Below are positions 42,521-52,838 of a stretch of 64,000 nt of DNA, piece by piece. The DNA is taken from NCBI GenBank assembly GCA_017554325.1, contig JAFZIP010000008.1, positions 62,001-126,000 of the forward strand, given 5' to 3'. The translations under genes were made by a program, and so were the position numbers. Position 1 is the stretch's first letter. Every line of letters begins with the position of its first letter. Under the pieces are notes generated by a model. That model was not told the DNA's origin and did no database searches. It saw only the letters and a program-made list of their open reading frames with translations. The DNA comes from Bacteroidales bacterium. GTDB lineage: Bacteria > Bacteroidota > Bacteroidia > Bacteroidales > WCHB1-69.

Positions 42521-45358
42521 TTACATAACGATGTTGATGATTCGCTTGGGCACCACGATGATCTTCTTGGGCGTCGCGCCTCCCAGCCATTTTTGCACAT
42601 CGGGATTCTCCATCAGCAACGGTTCAATCTCTTTCTGAGTGTACGTGACAGGGAAGGACATTTTCAGACGCATCTTGCCGTTGAAGGAGACAGGGTAGGT
42701 GATGTCGCTTTCCTGCAGGTAAGACTCGTCAAAAGCCGGGAACGAGGCGTTGATCACAGAGTCGGTGTGGCCGAGCTGGGACCACAGCTCTTCGCAGATG
42801 TGCGGTGCGTATGCGGACATCAGGATGCACAACGGCTCCAGAATCTTGCGCTTGTTGCACTTGGCATCGCCTAACTCGTTGGCGCAGATCATGAACGCAC
42901 TCACCGCCGTGTTGAAGGAGAATTTCTCGTTGTCCTCCTCAATCTTCTTGATGGTCTTGTGCAAAATCTTGTATTCTTCTCTCGTGGGTTCCTCTTCCGA
43001 AATGCTCCACTCGTTGTTCTGCGAGTTGAAAAGACGCCAGAATTTTTTGATGAAACGGAAAACACCCTCGATGCCGTTGGTATCCCAAGGCTTGGCCATT
43101 TCGATGGGACCGAGGAACATCTCGTACATTCTCAAAGTGTCAGCGCCGTACTTCTCCACCAAATCGTCGGGATTCTGCACGTTGTACTTCGATTTGGACA
43201 TCTTCTCCACTTCCCAGCCGCAAATGTACTGTCCATCCTCCAAGATGAATTCTGCATTGGCAAAATCTGGCATCCACTGCTTGAATGCTTCAATGTCCAG
43301 AATGTCATTATGTACGATGTTCACGTCCACATGGATGGGCGTTACCTCGTACTGCTTTTTCAGTCCTGCCGACACGTACTGGTTGGTGCCCACGATACGA
43401 TACACGAAGTTGGAGCGTCCCTGGATCATGCCTTGGTTGATGAGCTTCTTGAAGGGTTCTTCTTCGCAGGACAACCCGATGTCGAACAGGAATTTGTTCC
43501 AGAAACGGGAGTAGATCAAGTGACCGGTGGCGTGCTCTGCGCCGCCCACATAGAGGTCCACATTGCGCCAATACTGATTGGCTTCTTTGGAAAAATATTC
43601 CTTGTCGTTGTGCGGATCCATGTAGCGGAGATAGTAGCCGGAGGAACCGGCGAATCCGGGCATGGTGTTGTACTCTTTTGGGTATCCTTTGTAAGTCCAA
43701 TCCTTTGCGCGTGCCAACGGCGGCTCACCGGTCTCTGTGGGCTGGAATTTGTCGATTTCAGGCAGTTCCACGGGCAGCTCTTCCACAGGGATGGTATAAG
43801 GCATGCCGTCTTTGTAATAGATGGGGAACGGCTCGCCCCAGTATCTCTGGCGGCTGAAGATGGCATCGCGCAGACGGTAGTTCACCGTGCCATAGCCGAT
43901 GCACATGGTGTTCACCTTCTCGATGATGGCCTTGCCGCCTTCTTTGACGGTCATGCCGTCGATGAAACCGCTGTTCACCATGTAGCCGGTCTTGCTGTCC
44001 ATGCTCTCTTCCCAGGTGCTGGGGTCGCTCAAATCGTTGGGATTTTGTGCCACCACCTGGCGGATGGGCAGGTTGAAGTGACGTGCAAAGGCGAAGTCGC
44101 GGCTGTCGTGCGCGGGCACGGCCATGATGGCGCCGGTGCCGTAGTCGGACAGCACGTAGTCGCTGATCCAAATCGGGATGCGCTCCTCGGTGATGGGGTT
44201 GATGGCATATGCGCCCGTGAACACGCCGCTTACCTTCTTGACCTCGGCCTGGCGCTCGCGCTCGGAGCGGTTCTTGGCCCACGTTACGTAGGCTTCCACC
44301 TCCGCCTTCTGCTCGGGTGTGGTGATTTGTTCAATCATCTCGTGCTCGGGACAGAGAACCATGAAAGTCACACCAAAGATCGTGTCAGGACGGGTGGTGA
44401 AGATTTCGAACGAAACTTCATTCTGCAATCCGTCATAATTGCCGCCCATGTAGATTCTCTTCCAGTCGTACTGACCTTCCTGAGCCAACGGGAACCAGAT
44501 GGCGGCGCCTTCGCTGCGGCCGATCCAGTTGCGCTGTATCTCTTTCAATGAATCGGTCCATTCTACTTTGTCCAATCCTTGCAGCAGGCGCTCGGCGTAG
44601 GCTGACACACGCAGAATCCACTGTTTCATCAGCTTGCGCTCCACGGGGAAGCCGCCGCGCACGGAAAGACCATTTACCACCTCATCGTTGGCGAGCACGG
44701 TGCCCAAACCGGCGCACCAGTTTACCCACGTGTCGGCCAAATAGGCCAGCCGGTAGTTCATCAAGGTGGTTTGCTGCTCCTTCTCGCTCATGTTATTCCA
44801 CTCTTCGGCGGTGAAAGTGAGCGGATTGGTCTGCGCCACGTCCAACCCCTCCGTGCCGGAAGTCTTGAATGCTTCAATCAGTTCGTCAATGGGGCGGGCT
44901 TGGTTTGCCTGGTTGCAGTAGTAGGAATTGAAAAGCTGGATGAATGTCCATTGTGTCCATTTGTAATAGTCTGGGTTGCAGGTCTTGAACTCGCGGTCCC
45001 AGTCATAGCAGAATCCGATTTTGTCCAACTGCTCGCGATAGCGGTTCACGTTCTTCTCGGTTGTGATGGCCGGATGCTGGCCTGTCTGGATGGCGTACTG
45101 CTCGGCGGGCAAACCGAAGGCATCGTACCCCATGGGATGCAGCACGTTAAATCCCTTTTGGCGTTTGTAGCGGGAGTAGATGTCGGAGGCGATGTAGCCC
45201 AGCGGGTGACCTACGTGCAAGCCTGCGCCGGAGGGGTAGGGGAACATGTCCAAAACGTAGTATTTCGGTTTGGAATGATCTATTTCAGTCTTATAGATGT
45301 GATTCTCTTTCCAGATTTTCTGCCATTTGGCCTCGATTTCGCGATAGTTGTATTCCAT
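42521..45358 (-). CDS. leuS: Leucyl-tRNA synthetase
   Basis: 945-aa class I synthetase. HIGH-type motif [20 protein letters not shown]1 editing domain ([20 protein letters not shown]; the editing-site [17 protein letters not shown]), zinc-less Bacteroidota-type insertion after [18 protein letters not shown] loop ([11 protein letters not shown]) and C-terminal anticodon-binding region ([11 protein letters not shown]). Length is typical for the phylum. It lies 56 bases after the giant repeat-protein gene; no leader peptide or T-box is seen. Confidence 0.97.
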   Translation of the reverse strand: MEYNYREIEAKWQKIWKENHIYKTEIDHSKPKYYVLDMFPYPSGAGLHVGHPLGYIASDIYSRYKRQKGFNVLHPMGYDAFGLPAEQYAIQTGQHPAITTEKNVNRYREQLDKIGFCYDWDREFKTCNPDYYKWTQWTFIQLFNSYYCNQANQARPIDELIEAFKTSGTEGLDVAQTNPLTFTAEEWNNMSEKEQQTTLMNYRLAYLADTWVNWCAGLGTVLANDEVVNGLSVRGGFPVERKLMKQWILRVSAYAERLLQGLDKVEWTDSLKEIQRNWIGRSEGAAIWFPLAQEGQYDWKRIYMGGNYDGLQNEVSFEIFTTRPDTIFGVTFMVLCPEHEMIEQITTPEQKAEVEAYVTWAKNRSERERQAEVKKVSGVFTGAYAINPITEERIPIWISDYVLSDYGTGAIMAVPAHDSRDFAFARHFNLPIRQVVAQNPNDLSDPSTWEESMDSKTGYMVNSGFIDGMTVKEGGKAIIEKVNTMCIGYGTVNYRLRDAIFSRQRYWGEPFPIYYKDGMPYTIPVEELPVELPEIDKFQPTETGEPPLARAKDWTYKGYPKEYNTMPGFAGSSGYYLRYMDPHNDKEYFSKEANQYWRNVDLYVGGAEHATGHLIYSRFWNKFLFDIGLSCEEEPFKKLINQGMIQGRSNFVYRIVGTNQYVSAGLKKQYEVTPIHVDVNIVHNDILDIEAFKQWMPDFANAEFILEDGQYICGWEVEKMSKSKYNVQNPDDLVEKYGADTLRMYEMFLGPIEMAKPWDTNGIEGVFRFIKKFWRLFNSQNNEWSISEEEPTREEYKILHKTIKKIEEDNEKFSFNTAVSAFMICANELGDAKCNKRKILEPLCILMSAYAPHICEELWSQLGHTDSVINASFPAFDESYLQESDITYPVSFNGKMRLKMSFPVTYTQKEIEPLLMENPDVQKWLGGATPKKIIVVPKRIINIVM

Positions 45359-45414
45359 TTGCTTATGATAGATTGTTTAGAATTGAATGCGTTGTTTGTA
45401 AAAATGAAAGATGA

Positions 45415-48400
45415 TTATTTGTTGATGATGATTTTGCGGCTGTCCAAGACACGTCCTTTGTCGTCCACGAAACGGATGACGTAGTGCCCGTTGGCGTATG
45501 GCGTGCAGTCAAGCTGGATAAGGTTGTCATCGACGGGCATGCAACGCACGCAGCAGCCTCTTGGATCAAAGAGCTGAATCTCGCTCACTTCCAGCACGGT
45601 CTTTTCCAAATTGATGTTCAAAGATTCTGAAACCGGGTTGGGATAAACCAGAATCTCGCTCTCATTGATGTATTCTTCCACACCTACATTGCAGGTGATG
45701 GCAAGACTGGTGTCCTGATAACCGCATGGATTGATAGCTTTCACAATCAGGGTGCCAGAGCCCGGCGACTGTATATTCAGGAACACGCTGTTTATGTTAC
45801 TGCTTTGCAAAACCCATCTGGGGTTGGTGATACTCCATTCGAAAATGGTGGCATTCTCAACATCGAGGATGTGGTAGTAATAGTCACCGTAGTTGGATAC
45901 GATGTCGTAGCCGATGATACCGCCGGTGATTATAGGAGTAGGGTTGACAGTCAGCGTCAACGTGGAGAGACTGTCGCACCCGTAATGACTTTGCAGACTG
46001 TCGGTGAAGGTGAAGGTGCCCGCATTGTTCTGCACGGGAATTTGGAATCCATATTGTGAAAAACTTTGTCCCTGACAAATTTCAGCGGTGAAATAGTTGT
46101 GATAGGTCGGATGTACTGCAACGGACTTGTAAGTGTAGTTGCTACACCCGTTATTGTCCGTCACTGTCACGTAATAGGACGTTGATTCGTAGGGGGTGAT
46201 GGTGATAGTCTGTGCGGTGCTGCCGTTGCTCCATGTGTAGTGGGCGTTCTCGGAAACGGTCAGATACCCGGATTCGCCTTCGCACAGATCGGTGGTGCCG
46301 GTGATGACAGCCTCTGGTGTCGGCCATGTGGAGGCTTGGAAGGAGGTGTCGGATGAACAGCCATAGTCGTTGTATGCAGTCACCGAGTACGTGCCGCCGG
46401 AGCTCAGCGTTATGGCACTCTGTCCGGAGCCGGTGCTCCAATGGTAGCTGCTGCCTCCATCAACCATGATGGTGGACGTGGTGTTCTCGCAGAACGTGGT
46501 GGAGCCGGTCAGGGTGATTCTCGGTACGGGGTTGACGGTCACCACCAGGGATGAATTGTTGCTGCATCCGGCTGCGTTGGTGCCTATCACGGCGTAATTC
46601 CCGCTTTGGGTGACTTCAATCTGATTGCTGGTGCTGCCGTTGGCCCACTGATAATTCATGCCGCCAATGGCAGTGAGTGTGGTACTCTCACCTTCGCAGA
46701 TGTTGGTGATACCATTGATTTGGACGTTGGGTCTCTCGTTGATGTTGACGACCTTGCTGGCCGTGGCCGTGCATCCGTTGTATCCGGTCCCGGTGACGGA
46801 ATAGGTCGTGGTTGTCGTCGGCATGACATGTATGGTGGAACTGCTCTCACCGGTGCTCCACATGTATTGGCTTGCACCTCCGGCGATCAACGTGTCCATC
46901 TCGCCTGCGCAAATGCTGCTTCTTCCGGATATGCTGATGTAGGGACGACTCATGACGGTGACAGTGACAGATTCATAGTTTTGACAACCCAAGGAGTTGG
47001 TGGCAGTCACCGAATAGGTGCCTACCGTGCTGATGTTGACAGATGCGGTGTTGTCGCCGGTGGACCAGGTATAGTAAGAACCGCCGCTGGCAGTCAGTGT
47101 GGTAGAACCGCCTTCACAGAAGGAACGATTGCCCAGAATGTTGATGGATGGGACGATGTTGACCGTTACAGTGGCCGACATGACGCCGCGACAGTTGTAT
47201 TGGTCGGTGGCCGTCACCGTGTAGGTGAGGTTGGAGGGTGGGCTGACGGATATCTGGGCAGAGGTGTGTCCATTGGACCACATGTAAGAAACGCCACCGT
47301 TGGCAGTCAGCGTGGTGCTTGTGCCTTTGCAGATGGTGGTGTTGCCGGTGATGTATGGTATGGGGAGCGGATGGACAGTTACAGCCAGAGATGCGGCGTT
47401 GCTGCAACCGTTGGCGTTGTAGGCTGTGACCCGGTAGGTGTTGGACGATCCCACACTCGTAATGCTGTTTGTATCTCCGGTGCTCCATACATAGCTGCAG
47501 GGCATGTTGGCGGAGGCCGTGAGTTGCGACATTTCACCCGCACAGATGGAGGTGCTGCCGCTGATGGACACCTGAGGCTTCTCGTTGACGGTTAATGTGG
47601 TGATAAGCACATTGCTGCACCCGTTGGCGTTGGTGACCGTGACGGTGTAGGTGCCGGCTGTGCTGGTAACGATGCTGTTGGTGTTGCTTCCAGTGGACCA
47701 ATGGTATGTGTAACTGCTGTTTTCGGTGGCGGACAGGGTGGCCGTCTGACCTTGGCAAATGGCAGTGCTCTCCGTGATGGTCGCCACCGGCAATGGATTG
47801 CTGGCAATGGTCACGCTGGCCGATGAGGAGCATCCCTCATGGTTGGTGACGGTAACACTGTAAGTGCCGACATTGCTGGCGAATATGGGATTGGTGGACA
47901 TTCCGTTGCTCCATTGGTAACTTGCCCCGGCCGTGGCATAAAGCGATGCGGCCTCGTTCTGGCAGATGGTGATGGTGCTGTTGTTCAGCCCATTGATGAA
48001 AACCGAAGGCTTGGCGACAACAGCGATGGTGGTGGACGCCGTGTTGGAGCATCCGTTGTTGTCCAGCACGGTGACCATGTAATAGGATAAGCCTACCCCC
48101 GGTTGAACCGAAATGGAGGAGGTGGCTTGGCCTGAAGACCAGGAATAGGAGGTTCCGGTAGGAGAAATAGCGTGTATCTGGATTTCATTGCCCGCACAAG
48201 AGGTGTCTGGTGCCAAAATGGTAATCTGTGGCTTGGAATTGACAATGACGGACTCTGAAATGGCTGCCGAACATCCGTTAGCGGAAGTGACGGTCACGGT
48301 GTATGTGCCTTGCTCCGTGACGGTGATAATGTTGGTGGTTCTGCCATTGCTCCATTGATAACTGAAACCGCCGGAGGCACGCAGGGACACACTTCTGCCT

Positions 48401-49974
48401 TCACAGATGATCAGTTCGCCCTGTGTTACAGAGATGGATGGGTTGGGAGCCGGTAACTCGTTGATGTTGGTGGAAAGCAACTTCTGACAGCCAATAGAGT
48501 TGGTCACGATGACCGACACAATGCCGGTGGATGAAACGATTATGGAATCGGCCGTTGTGCCATTGACCCATTGGTACGTGTTGGTGGAGTCTCCCATCAC
48601 CCTCAGAACTGTGTAGCTGCCTTGACAATAGGTGTTGCTGCCGCTGAGAGTGGCTTCAACGGTGCTGATGGAAAGAGGCACGGTGATGATGGAACGACAC
48701 CCGTAGTCGTTGGTGCAGGTTACACTGTAATCTCCAGGAATGTTGGTGGAGAGTGTTGAGGTCCTGTTGCCGTTGCTCCAAACGTATGATGAGGCTCCGG
48801 ACAATGTGATCGTCGTGGATTCGTCAGAACAGAATGAGGTGTTGCCCGAAATGGAGATTTCAGGAACAGGATGTACCACAAAATTGACGGAAGCGGAGTC
48901 GGAACAACCGAATTCATTGACGACGACAACGCTGTAGATGCCTTCTTCCTTGACGTAAATGCTGGCTGTTGTGTCACCCGTTGACCACAGGAAACTCACC
49001 CCTCCGGTTGCGGTCAGCAGTGTGCTGTCACCACTACATACTTCCAATGTGTTGCTGGAAATGAAAGCCGTAGGGTTGGGGCTGACGTGGATATGAATGC
49101 TGTCCTGCTTGCTGCAAGAGGTTTCTTGATCAAAAATGGTCACACGGATGGTGGTGTCCTGGTCAGGTATTACCGTAATCGGACCGGAGATGCCATTATC
49201 CCAGATATAATCGAAAGAACCAGATACTGAAAGGGAGAGAGATGATCCAAAACAACAAACGGTGTCTCCGACAATCTGTGCATCGGGTTCTTGAGCCGCT
49301 GCTAAAACGACGGAATCCGTAACGGAACAGTTGTTGGTGTTGGTGGCGGTCATGTAATAGACGCCTGCACTGTCGGTGGTGATGGACAGGGAATGGTCCC
49401 CCGTGCTCCATTCATAGGTGCACTGGTTGCATTCATCCACAGTGAGGGTTGCAAGTGCACCCGGACACAAATAACCGCCTCCGTTTAAAATAACAACAGG
49501 GCTCTCTTTTACAGCCAAAAGAAGGTAGTAGGCCGAATCGCAGCCGTTTTGTGCTGGAGTGTGGAACCTGTACATTCCCGGGATTGTCAGGGCGGAATCT
49601 TGCTCTATGTATGGGAGCTCGTGCGAACAGACGGTCACACGATGGAACTCCTCGCGATTGTTGTTATTCGAGGATAGGACCTGGAAATGAACCACAACCG
49701 TGCTGTCACACCCTTGAGCGGTCTCGTAGTGGTAAGTGTAGTAACCCGATGTGTTCAAGGTGTTGCCCTCAAAAATGAATGGCAGGGCAATGTCATACGC
49801 GCAAATTTCCAGCGTATCCGGCTCAATAGTCAGTGTGTCACACGGATCATCCACGTCACACAAACGAGGTGATAGACCGTTTTCCATAGAAGATGATGCC
49901 AATAAGTTGTTGGCACATAAGAAAATAATGGCAAGGGTTGCTACCACGATTCGGAGTTTTCTTTTCTGGACCAT
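45415..49974 (-). CDS. Giant 16-repeat surface protein with T9SS type A sorting domain
   Basis: 1,519-aa exported protein. After a signal peptide (MVQKRKLRIVVATLAIIFL...) come two GCDS-type units (residues about 35-157), then sixteen consecutive ~70-residue Ig/PKD-like repeats (about 158-1288). The unit pattern is I-x-G-x(4-5)-C-x-G-x(4)-L-x-A-x-G-x(2-3)-Y-x-W-S-x-G, then Y-x-V-T-x-x-N-x-x-G-C and a closing V-x-P; each unit has two cysteines. Another GCDS unit and a PKD-like segment precede the C-terminal sorting domain (ILVYPNPVSESLNINLE to the end, about 1440-1519). The rod-like array suggests a surface fibre or adhesin. Repeats are divergent in sequence, not recent copies. Confidence 0.9.
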   Translation of the reverse strand: MVQKRKLRIVVATLAIIFLCANNLLASSSMENGLSPRLCDVDDPCDTLTIEPDTLEICAYDIALPFIFEGNTLNTSGYYTYHYETAQGCDSTVVVHFQVLSSNNNNREEFHRVTVCSHELPYIEQDSALTIPGMYRFHTPAQNGCDSAYYLLLAVKESPVVILNGGGYLCPGALATLTVDECNQCTYEWSTGDHSLSITTDSAGVYYMTATNTNNCSVTDSVVLAAAQEPDAQIVGDTVCCFGSSLSLSVSGSFDYIWDNGISGPITVIPDQDTTIRVTIFDQETSCSKQDSIHIHVSPNPTAFISSNTLEVCSGDSTLLTATGGVSFLWSTGDTTASIYVKEEGIYSVVVVNEFGCSDSASVNFVVHPVPEISISGNTSFCSDESTTITLSGASSYVWSNGNRTSTLSTNIPGDYSVTCTNDYGCRSIITVPLSISTVEATLSGSNTYCQGSYTVLRVMGDSTNTYQWVNGTTADSIIVSSTGIVSVIVTNSIGCQKLLSTNINELPAPNPSISVTQGELIICEGRSVSLRASGGFSYQWSNGRTTNIITVTEQGTYTVTVTSANGCSAAISESVIVNSKPQITILAPDTSCAGNEIQIHAISPTGTSYSWSSGQATSSISVQPGVGLSYYMVTVLDNNGCSNTASTTIAVVAKPSVFINGLNNSTITICQNEAASLYATAGASYQWSNGMSTNPIFASNVGTYSVTVTNHEGCSSSASVTIASNPLPVATITESTAICQGQTATLSATENSSYTYHWSTGSNTNSIVTSTAGTYTVTVTNANGCSNVLITTLTVNEKPQVSISGSTSICAGEMSQLTASANMPCSYVWSTGDTNSITSVGSSNTYRVTAYNANGCSNAASLAVTVHPLPIPYITGNTTICKGTSTTLTANGGVSYMWSNGHTSAQISVSPPSNLTYTVTATDQYNCRGVMSATVTVNIVPSINILGNRSFCEGGSTTLTASGGSYYTWSTGDNTASVNISTVGTYSVTATNSLGCQNYESVTVTVMSRPYISISGRSSICAGEMDTLIAGGASQYMWSTGESSSTIHVMPTTTTTYSVTGTGYNGCTATASKVVNINERPNVQINGITNICEGESTTLTAIGGMNYQWANGSTSNQIEVTQSGNYAVIGTNAAGCSNNSSLVVTVNPVPRITLTGSTTFCENTTSTIMVDGGSSYHWSTGSGQSAITLSSGGTYSVTAYNDYGCSSDTSFQASTWPTPEAVITGTTDLCEGESGYLTVSENAHYTWSNGSTAQTITITPYESTSYYVTVTDNNGCSNYTYKSVAVHPTYHNYFTAEICQGQSFSQYGFQIPVQNNAGTFTFTDSLQSHYGCDSLSTLTLTVNPTPIITGGIIGYDIVSNYGDYYYHILDVENATIFEWSITNPRWVLQSSNINSVFLNIQSPGSGTLIVKAINPCGYQDTSLAITCNVGVEEYINESEILVYPNPVSESLNINLEKTVLEVSEIQLFDPRGCCVRCMPVDDNLIQLDCTPYANGHYVIRFVDDKGRVLDSRKIIINK
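46110..49500 (-). repeat. Sixteen ~212-bp coding repeats
   Basis: In-frame tandem units of 67-74 codons encoding the Ig-like array of the preceding protein. They show local DNA similarity (for example recurrent blocks around TGGTCCACCGG-type and GTTGACGGTCA-type sequence on the plus strand) but no two units look identical. Confidence 0.85.
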
Positions 49975-50006
49975 ATGTTATATTTTATATATTCTAAAAA
50001 AGAGTG

Positions 50007-50014
50007 CAAAAATA
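50007..50014 (-). promoter_or_regulatory. -7 promoter box of the 16-repeat surface protein gene
   Basis: TATTTTTG on the minus strand, 32 bases before the ATG at 49974. Confidence 0.6.
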
Positions 50015-50044
50015 CTATTTTTCCTGTACCTACCGCCTTTTTTG

Positions 50045-50052
50045 TATTTTTG
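50045..50052 (+). promoter_or_regulatory. -7 promoter box of the DUF6427 gene
   Basis: TATTTTTG, 15 bases before the ATG at 50068; divergent from the surface-protein promoter 30 bases away. Confidence 0.6.
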
Positions 50053-50067
50053 CCGCAAATTTCAAAG

Positions 50068-51030
50068 ATGTTTTACTACCTCAATAAAAACACGATTGTG
50101 CAGTGGGTCCTGATTGCCTTGTTGTTTGCATGGGCCGTTTTCACTATTGTGACCGGCATATCAGTATGCCCGGCTGACGGACAATCGATTTTTTTCCAAT
50201 ATTTAGCCGCTTTCTGGATGAAGCATCCGGTACATCTGAAGGTCGTGAGTGTTGTGTTGCTTTCCTTGGAATCACTGTTCATCGGACATTTTTACTCGGC
50301 AAACAGATTTGCAGACAACAAAACCCTTATTCCTGTAGTGTTCTTTCTTCTGATGATGAATGTTGGGGGCTTCCTGAAGGTGTTTACTCCTGCAGTGCTT
50401 ACCTTGGTGCTTACGACATTGATTGTCATCGTGAATACGCAGGATGAGAACGAGCGCCCCGTCAAGAACCGTGTGTTCACTTCGGGTTTGCTTTTAGGAA
50501 TCAGCGCGTTGTTCGACCCTGTATCCGTCGCGTGTGTGTGTTTCTTGACAATGGCCCTTATCACGCATCGCTATTCAAAATCCAAGGAAATAGCTATCAT
50601 GTTGTTCGGCCTGCTGTTCGTATGTGCCTACTTGTTCAGCGGCTTTTTCATTGCCAACAAGATGCCGGTGCTGATGGAGTCGTTCAAACACCTAGCCTTC
50701 TTCAGCGTGATTAAGTCCGTTAAAACGTTGGATGTGTTTGATTATGTGCTTGTTGGATATACTGTTCTTTTGGTGACATATTTGATTATCCAACTGAAAC
50801 TTTTCTATGACAACAAATTGATTGTACTCCGTAAACGTTTGGTAACCATCCATCTGCTTTTGTTTGTCTTGGTCGCAGTCCTGTTGCTTTCCGGCCTTCC
50901 GCTGCAGCAAGGTTTTCTGTACCTGACGTTTCCTATTGTAATGTATTTCAGTATGATAACCCAGTATAGAAGCCGAATCGTTTTCCATGATATCCTGATT
51001 CTGGCTTTTTATATTCTTCTATGGCTTTAA
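50068..51030 (+). CDS. DUF6427-type multispanning membrane protein
   Basis: 320-aa hydrophobic protein of a conserved Bacteroidota family of unknown function. About nine membrane helices are visible, with the family-like start MFYYLNKNTIVQWVLIALLF and an internal RVFTSGLLLGISALFDPVSV segment. The ATG at 50068 is chosen because the frame upstream runs through the promoter. The gene overlaps rnhB by 10 bases, so the pair is co-translated. Confidence 0.78.
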   Translation: MFYYLNKNTIVQWVLIALLFAWAVFTIVTGISVCPADGQSIFFQYLAAFWMKHPVHLKVVSVVLLSLESLFIGHFYSANRFADNKTLIPVVFFLLMMNVGGFLKVFTPAVLTLVLTTLIVIVNTQDENERPVKNRVFTSGLLLGISALFDPVSVACVCFLTMALITHRYSKSKEIAIMLFGLLFVCAYLFSGFFIANKMPVLMESFKHLAFFSVIKSVKTLDVFDYVLVGYTVLLVTYLIIQLKLFYDNKLIVLRKRLVTIHLLLFVLVAVLLLSGLPLQQGFLYLTFPIVMYFSMITQYRSRIVFHDILILAFYILLWL

Positions 51031-51623
51031 AATCGCATTATTCTGATACACCTCTGCTGGAATGCGGCTGCGATGAGGTGGGACGTGGCTGCCTGGCCGG
51101 ACCGGTGTGCGCCGCAGCGGTCATTTTTCCGTACGATTATGTGAATGAAGAAATCAACGATTCCAAGCAACTTTCCGCTGCCAAAAGAGATCACCTTCGC
51201 CAGATTATTGAACGCGATGCAATAGCTTTTGCAGTGACAGAAGTGTCGCAGTCCAAGATAGATGAAATCAATATCTTAAACGCTTCTATCTTATGTATGA
51301 ATTTAGCAGTGGAAAAGCTCTCAATCGCCCCGCAATTTCTGCTGATAGACGGCAATAGATTCCAGGATAAGTGGCACATTCCGTATCGTTGTATGGTGAA
51401 GGGCGACGCCACCTATCTCTCCATTGCCGCAGCCTCCATTCTGGCCAAAACTTATCGGGATGATTTGATGATCCGGCTGGATGCCGAATATCCGATGTAT
51501 GATTGGAAGAACAATAAAGGTTATCCCTCTCCGAAGCACATCGCCGCGGTGCACCAGTATGGGATGTGCCCCTACCATCGCCGCAGCTTCCATCTGAAAA
51601 ACCAACTCTCCCTTGAGTTTTAA
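51021..51623 (+). CDS. rnhB: Ribonuclease HII
   Basis: 200-aa nuclease that cleaves RNA-DNA hybrids and single ribonucleotides in DNA. Catalytic motifs: CDEVGRGCLAGPVCAAAV (D and E of the DEVGRG box), NDSKQLSAAKRD, LLIDGNRF and AAASILAKTYRDDLM (AASILAKxxRD). The short ATG at 51021 is supported by the family length. Overlaps the DUF6427 gene. Confidence 0.96.
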   Translation: MALKSHYSDTPLLECGCDEVGRGCLAGPVCAAAVIFPYDYVNEEINDSKQLSAAKRDHLRQIIERDAIAFAVTEVSQSKIDEINILNASILCMNLAVEKLSIAPQFLLIDGNRFQDKWHIPYRCMVKGDATYLSIAAASILAKTYRDDLMIRLDAEYPMYDWKNNKGYPSPKHIAAVHQYGMCPYHRRSFHLKNQLSLEF

Positions 51624-51631
51624 GAGAAATA

Positions 51632-51715
51632 TTCTCTAAACTCTCATCTCTAAACTCTAAACTCTAAACAATCAATCCCCCCAAACCTATTATCTCTAAT
51701 CTTTAATCTCTCATC
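51632..51715 (+). repeat. CTCTAAA-type tandem repeat, second convergent gap
   Basis: Same pyrimidine-rich repeat family as at 8017-8102, with an identical 25-base block at 51633-51657. It again fills the gap between two convergent genes and nearly reaches the TPR lipoprotein stop. Confidence 0.75.
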
Positions 51716-52280
51716 TATTCATCATTTTCCAAATCTCCTCATCGCTCTTGCCCAGCATTTTGATGTATTCCTTCAATTCCGGGGTCTTGGGGTCGTCGGG
51801 GTAGCGGTTGACGAATTCGCGGTACTGGTCCTCGGCGCTGTTGTAGTCGCCTAGGATGTCATCGTAAATGACGGCGCGTTGGTAATAGCAGTTTTTGTAG
51901 TTCTCGTGCTCGGGGTAGGTCTCCTGAAACTGGTTGAAGATGGCGATGGCCTTCTTGCAGTAGGTTGCCCTCTGTGCCTTTGTTTCGGCCACTTTCGCGA
52001 TGGTCATGGCACCGATACCGGCACGGTACAGCATGTCGGGCGAAATCTCATCTTTGGGATACTCTTTTGCAAAATCAACTGCCTTGTCGATGAACCGCAG
52101 AAATGCGGCGGTATCGATGCGGCCCTCCTTGTAGTAGATGGAGTCGGCCATGTTGTACAGCTGGATGATGTCCTTCTGCTTGCTGCCGAACTTCTTTTTC
52201 TCTCCGTCCTTCTTGCTCTGGCATGCACCAAACAAAACTCCCAGGGATATTAGGAGTATAGGTAAAAGAATTTTTTTCAT
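51711..52280 (-). CDS. Tetratricopeptide-type lipoprotein
   Basis: 189-aa lipoprotein (signal MKKILLPILLISLGVLFGAC, lipobox FGAC). A helical-repeat body (YPKDEISPDMLYRAGIGAMT, AIAIFNQFQETYPEHENYKN, NSAEDQYREFVNRYPDDPKT) resembles BamD/YbgF-like TPR lipoproteins, but at 189 aa it is shorter than BamD (~245 aa), so I do not call it BamD. Last gene of ruvX-def-TPR, 6 bases after def. A TTG six bases upstream is an alternative start. Confidence 0.82.
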   Translation of the reverse strand: MKKILLPILLISLGVLFGACQSKKDGEKKKFGSKQKDIIQLYNMADSIYYKEGRIDTAAFLRFIDKAVDFAKEYPKDEISPDMLYRAGIGAMTIAKVAETKAQRATYCKKAIAIFNQFQETYPEHENYKNCYYQRAVIYDDILGDYNSAEDQYREFVNRYPDDPKTPELKEYIKMLGKSDEEIWKMMNR

Positions 52281-52286
52281 TGTCAA

Positions 52287-52838
52287 TTATTTATGCACGG
52301 TTCTGTAAGCCGCTTTGGTCTTGCCGGAAGCGATGTCGTTCAGTTTGCCCTTCAACACCATCTTCTTGATAGGAGAAAGTCGGTCGGTGAAGACGCGGCC
52401 TTCCAGATGGTCGTACTCGTGCTGGATGATGCGGGCCACCAGTCCGTCGAAGTCCTCATCGTGAAACTCGCCGTTCTCATCGTAATATTCAATGTGGATG
52501 TTCGACTTGCGGGTCACATCCTCGTTAAGGTTGGGTAGGCTCAGACAGCCCTCGCCGAACACGAAGTCGTCGCCCCATTCCTTGGTGATGATGGGGTTGA
52601 TGAAAGCACCCTTGTAGATGCGCACATCGGGATAGCTCTCCTTGAAGGGCTCGGAATCGATGACGAAGATGCGGATGGCCTTGCCGATTTGCGGACCAGC
52701 CAGCCCCACGCCGTTGGCATGGTACATGGTCTCGAACATGTCGCCCACCAATTGTTTGATGTTGGCATCATCTGGGTCAATCTCTTCGGAAATTTTTCTC
52801 AATACGGGTTCACCGTACACATAAATCGGTAATATCAT
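52287..52838 (-). CDS. def: Peptide deformylase
   Basis: 183-aa Fe/Zn enzyme removing the formyl group from nascent N-termini. All three motifs are intact: GVGLAGPQIG (residues 43-52), EGCLSLP (C98) and QHEYDHLEG (H140, E141, H144). It starts inside the end of ruvX (ATGA overlap), and the ATG at 52838 is fixed by the conserved start MILPIYVYGEPVLR. Confidence 0.97.
   Translation of the reverse strand: MILPIYVYGEPVLRKISEEIDPDDANIKQLVGDMFETMYHANGVGLAGPQIGKAIRIFVIDSEPFKESYPDVRIYKGAFINPIITKEWGDDFVFGEGCLSLPNLNEDVTRKSNIHIEYYDENGEFHDEDFDGLVARIIQHEYDHLEGRVFTDRLSPIKKMVLKGKLNDIASGKTKAAYRTVHK

Noticed and set aside
42959..44551. 530-codon open frame on the plus strand opposite leuS
   Set aside because: Antisense shadow of leuS; repetitive His/Leu/Gly/Val composition and no homology-like motif.
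45359..45414. Possible regulatory leader (T-box or attenuator) for leuS
   Set aside because: Only 56 bases, no stem-loop set or leucine-rich leader peptide visible.
46110..49500. Regularly spaced repeats that might suggest a CRISPR array
   Set aside because: Units are ~212 bp, divergent, and keep one protein reading frame; there are no short identical repeats with unique spacers and no cas genes.
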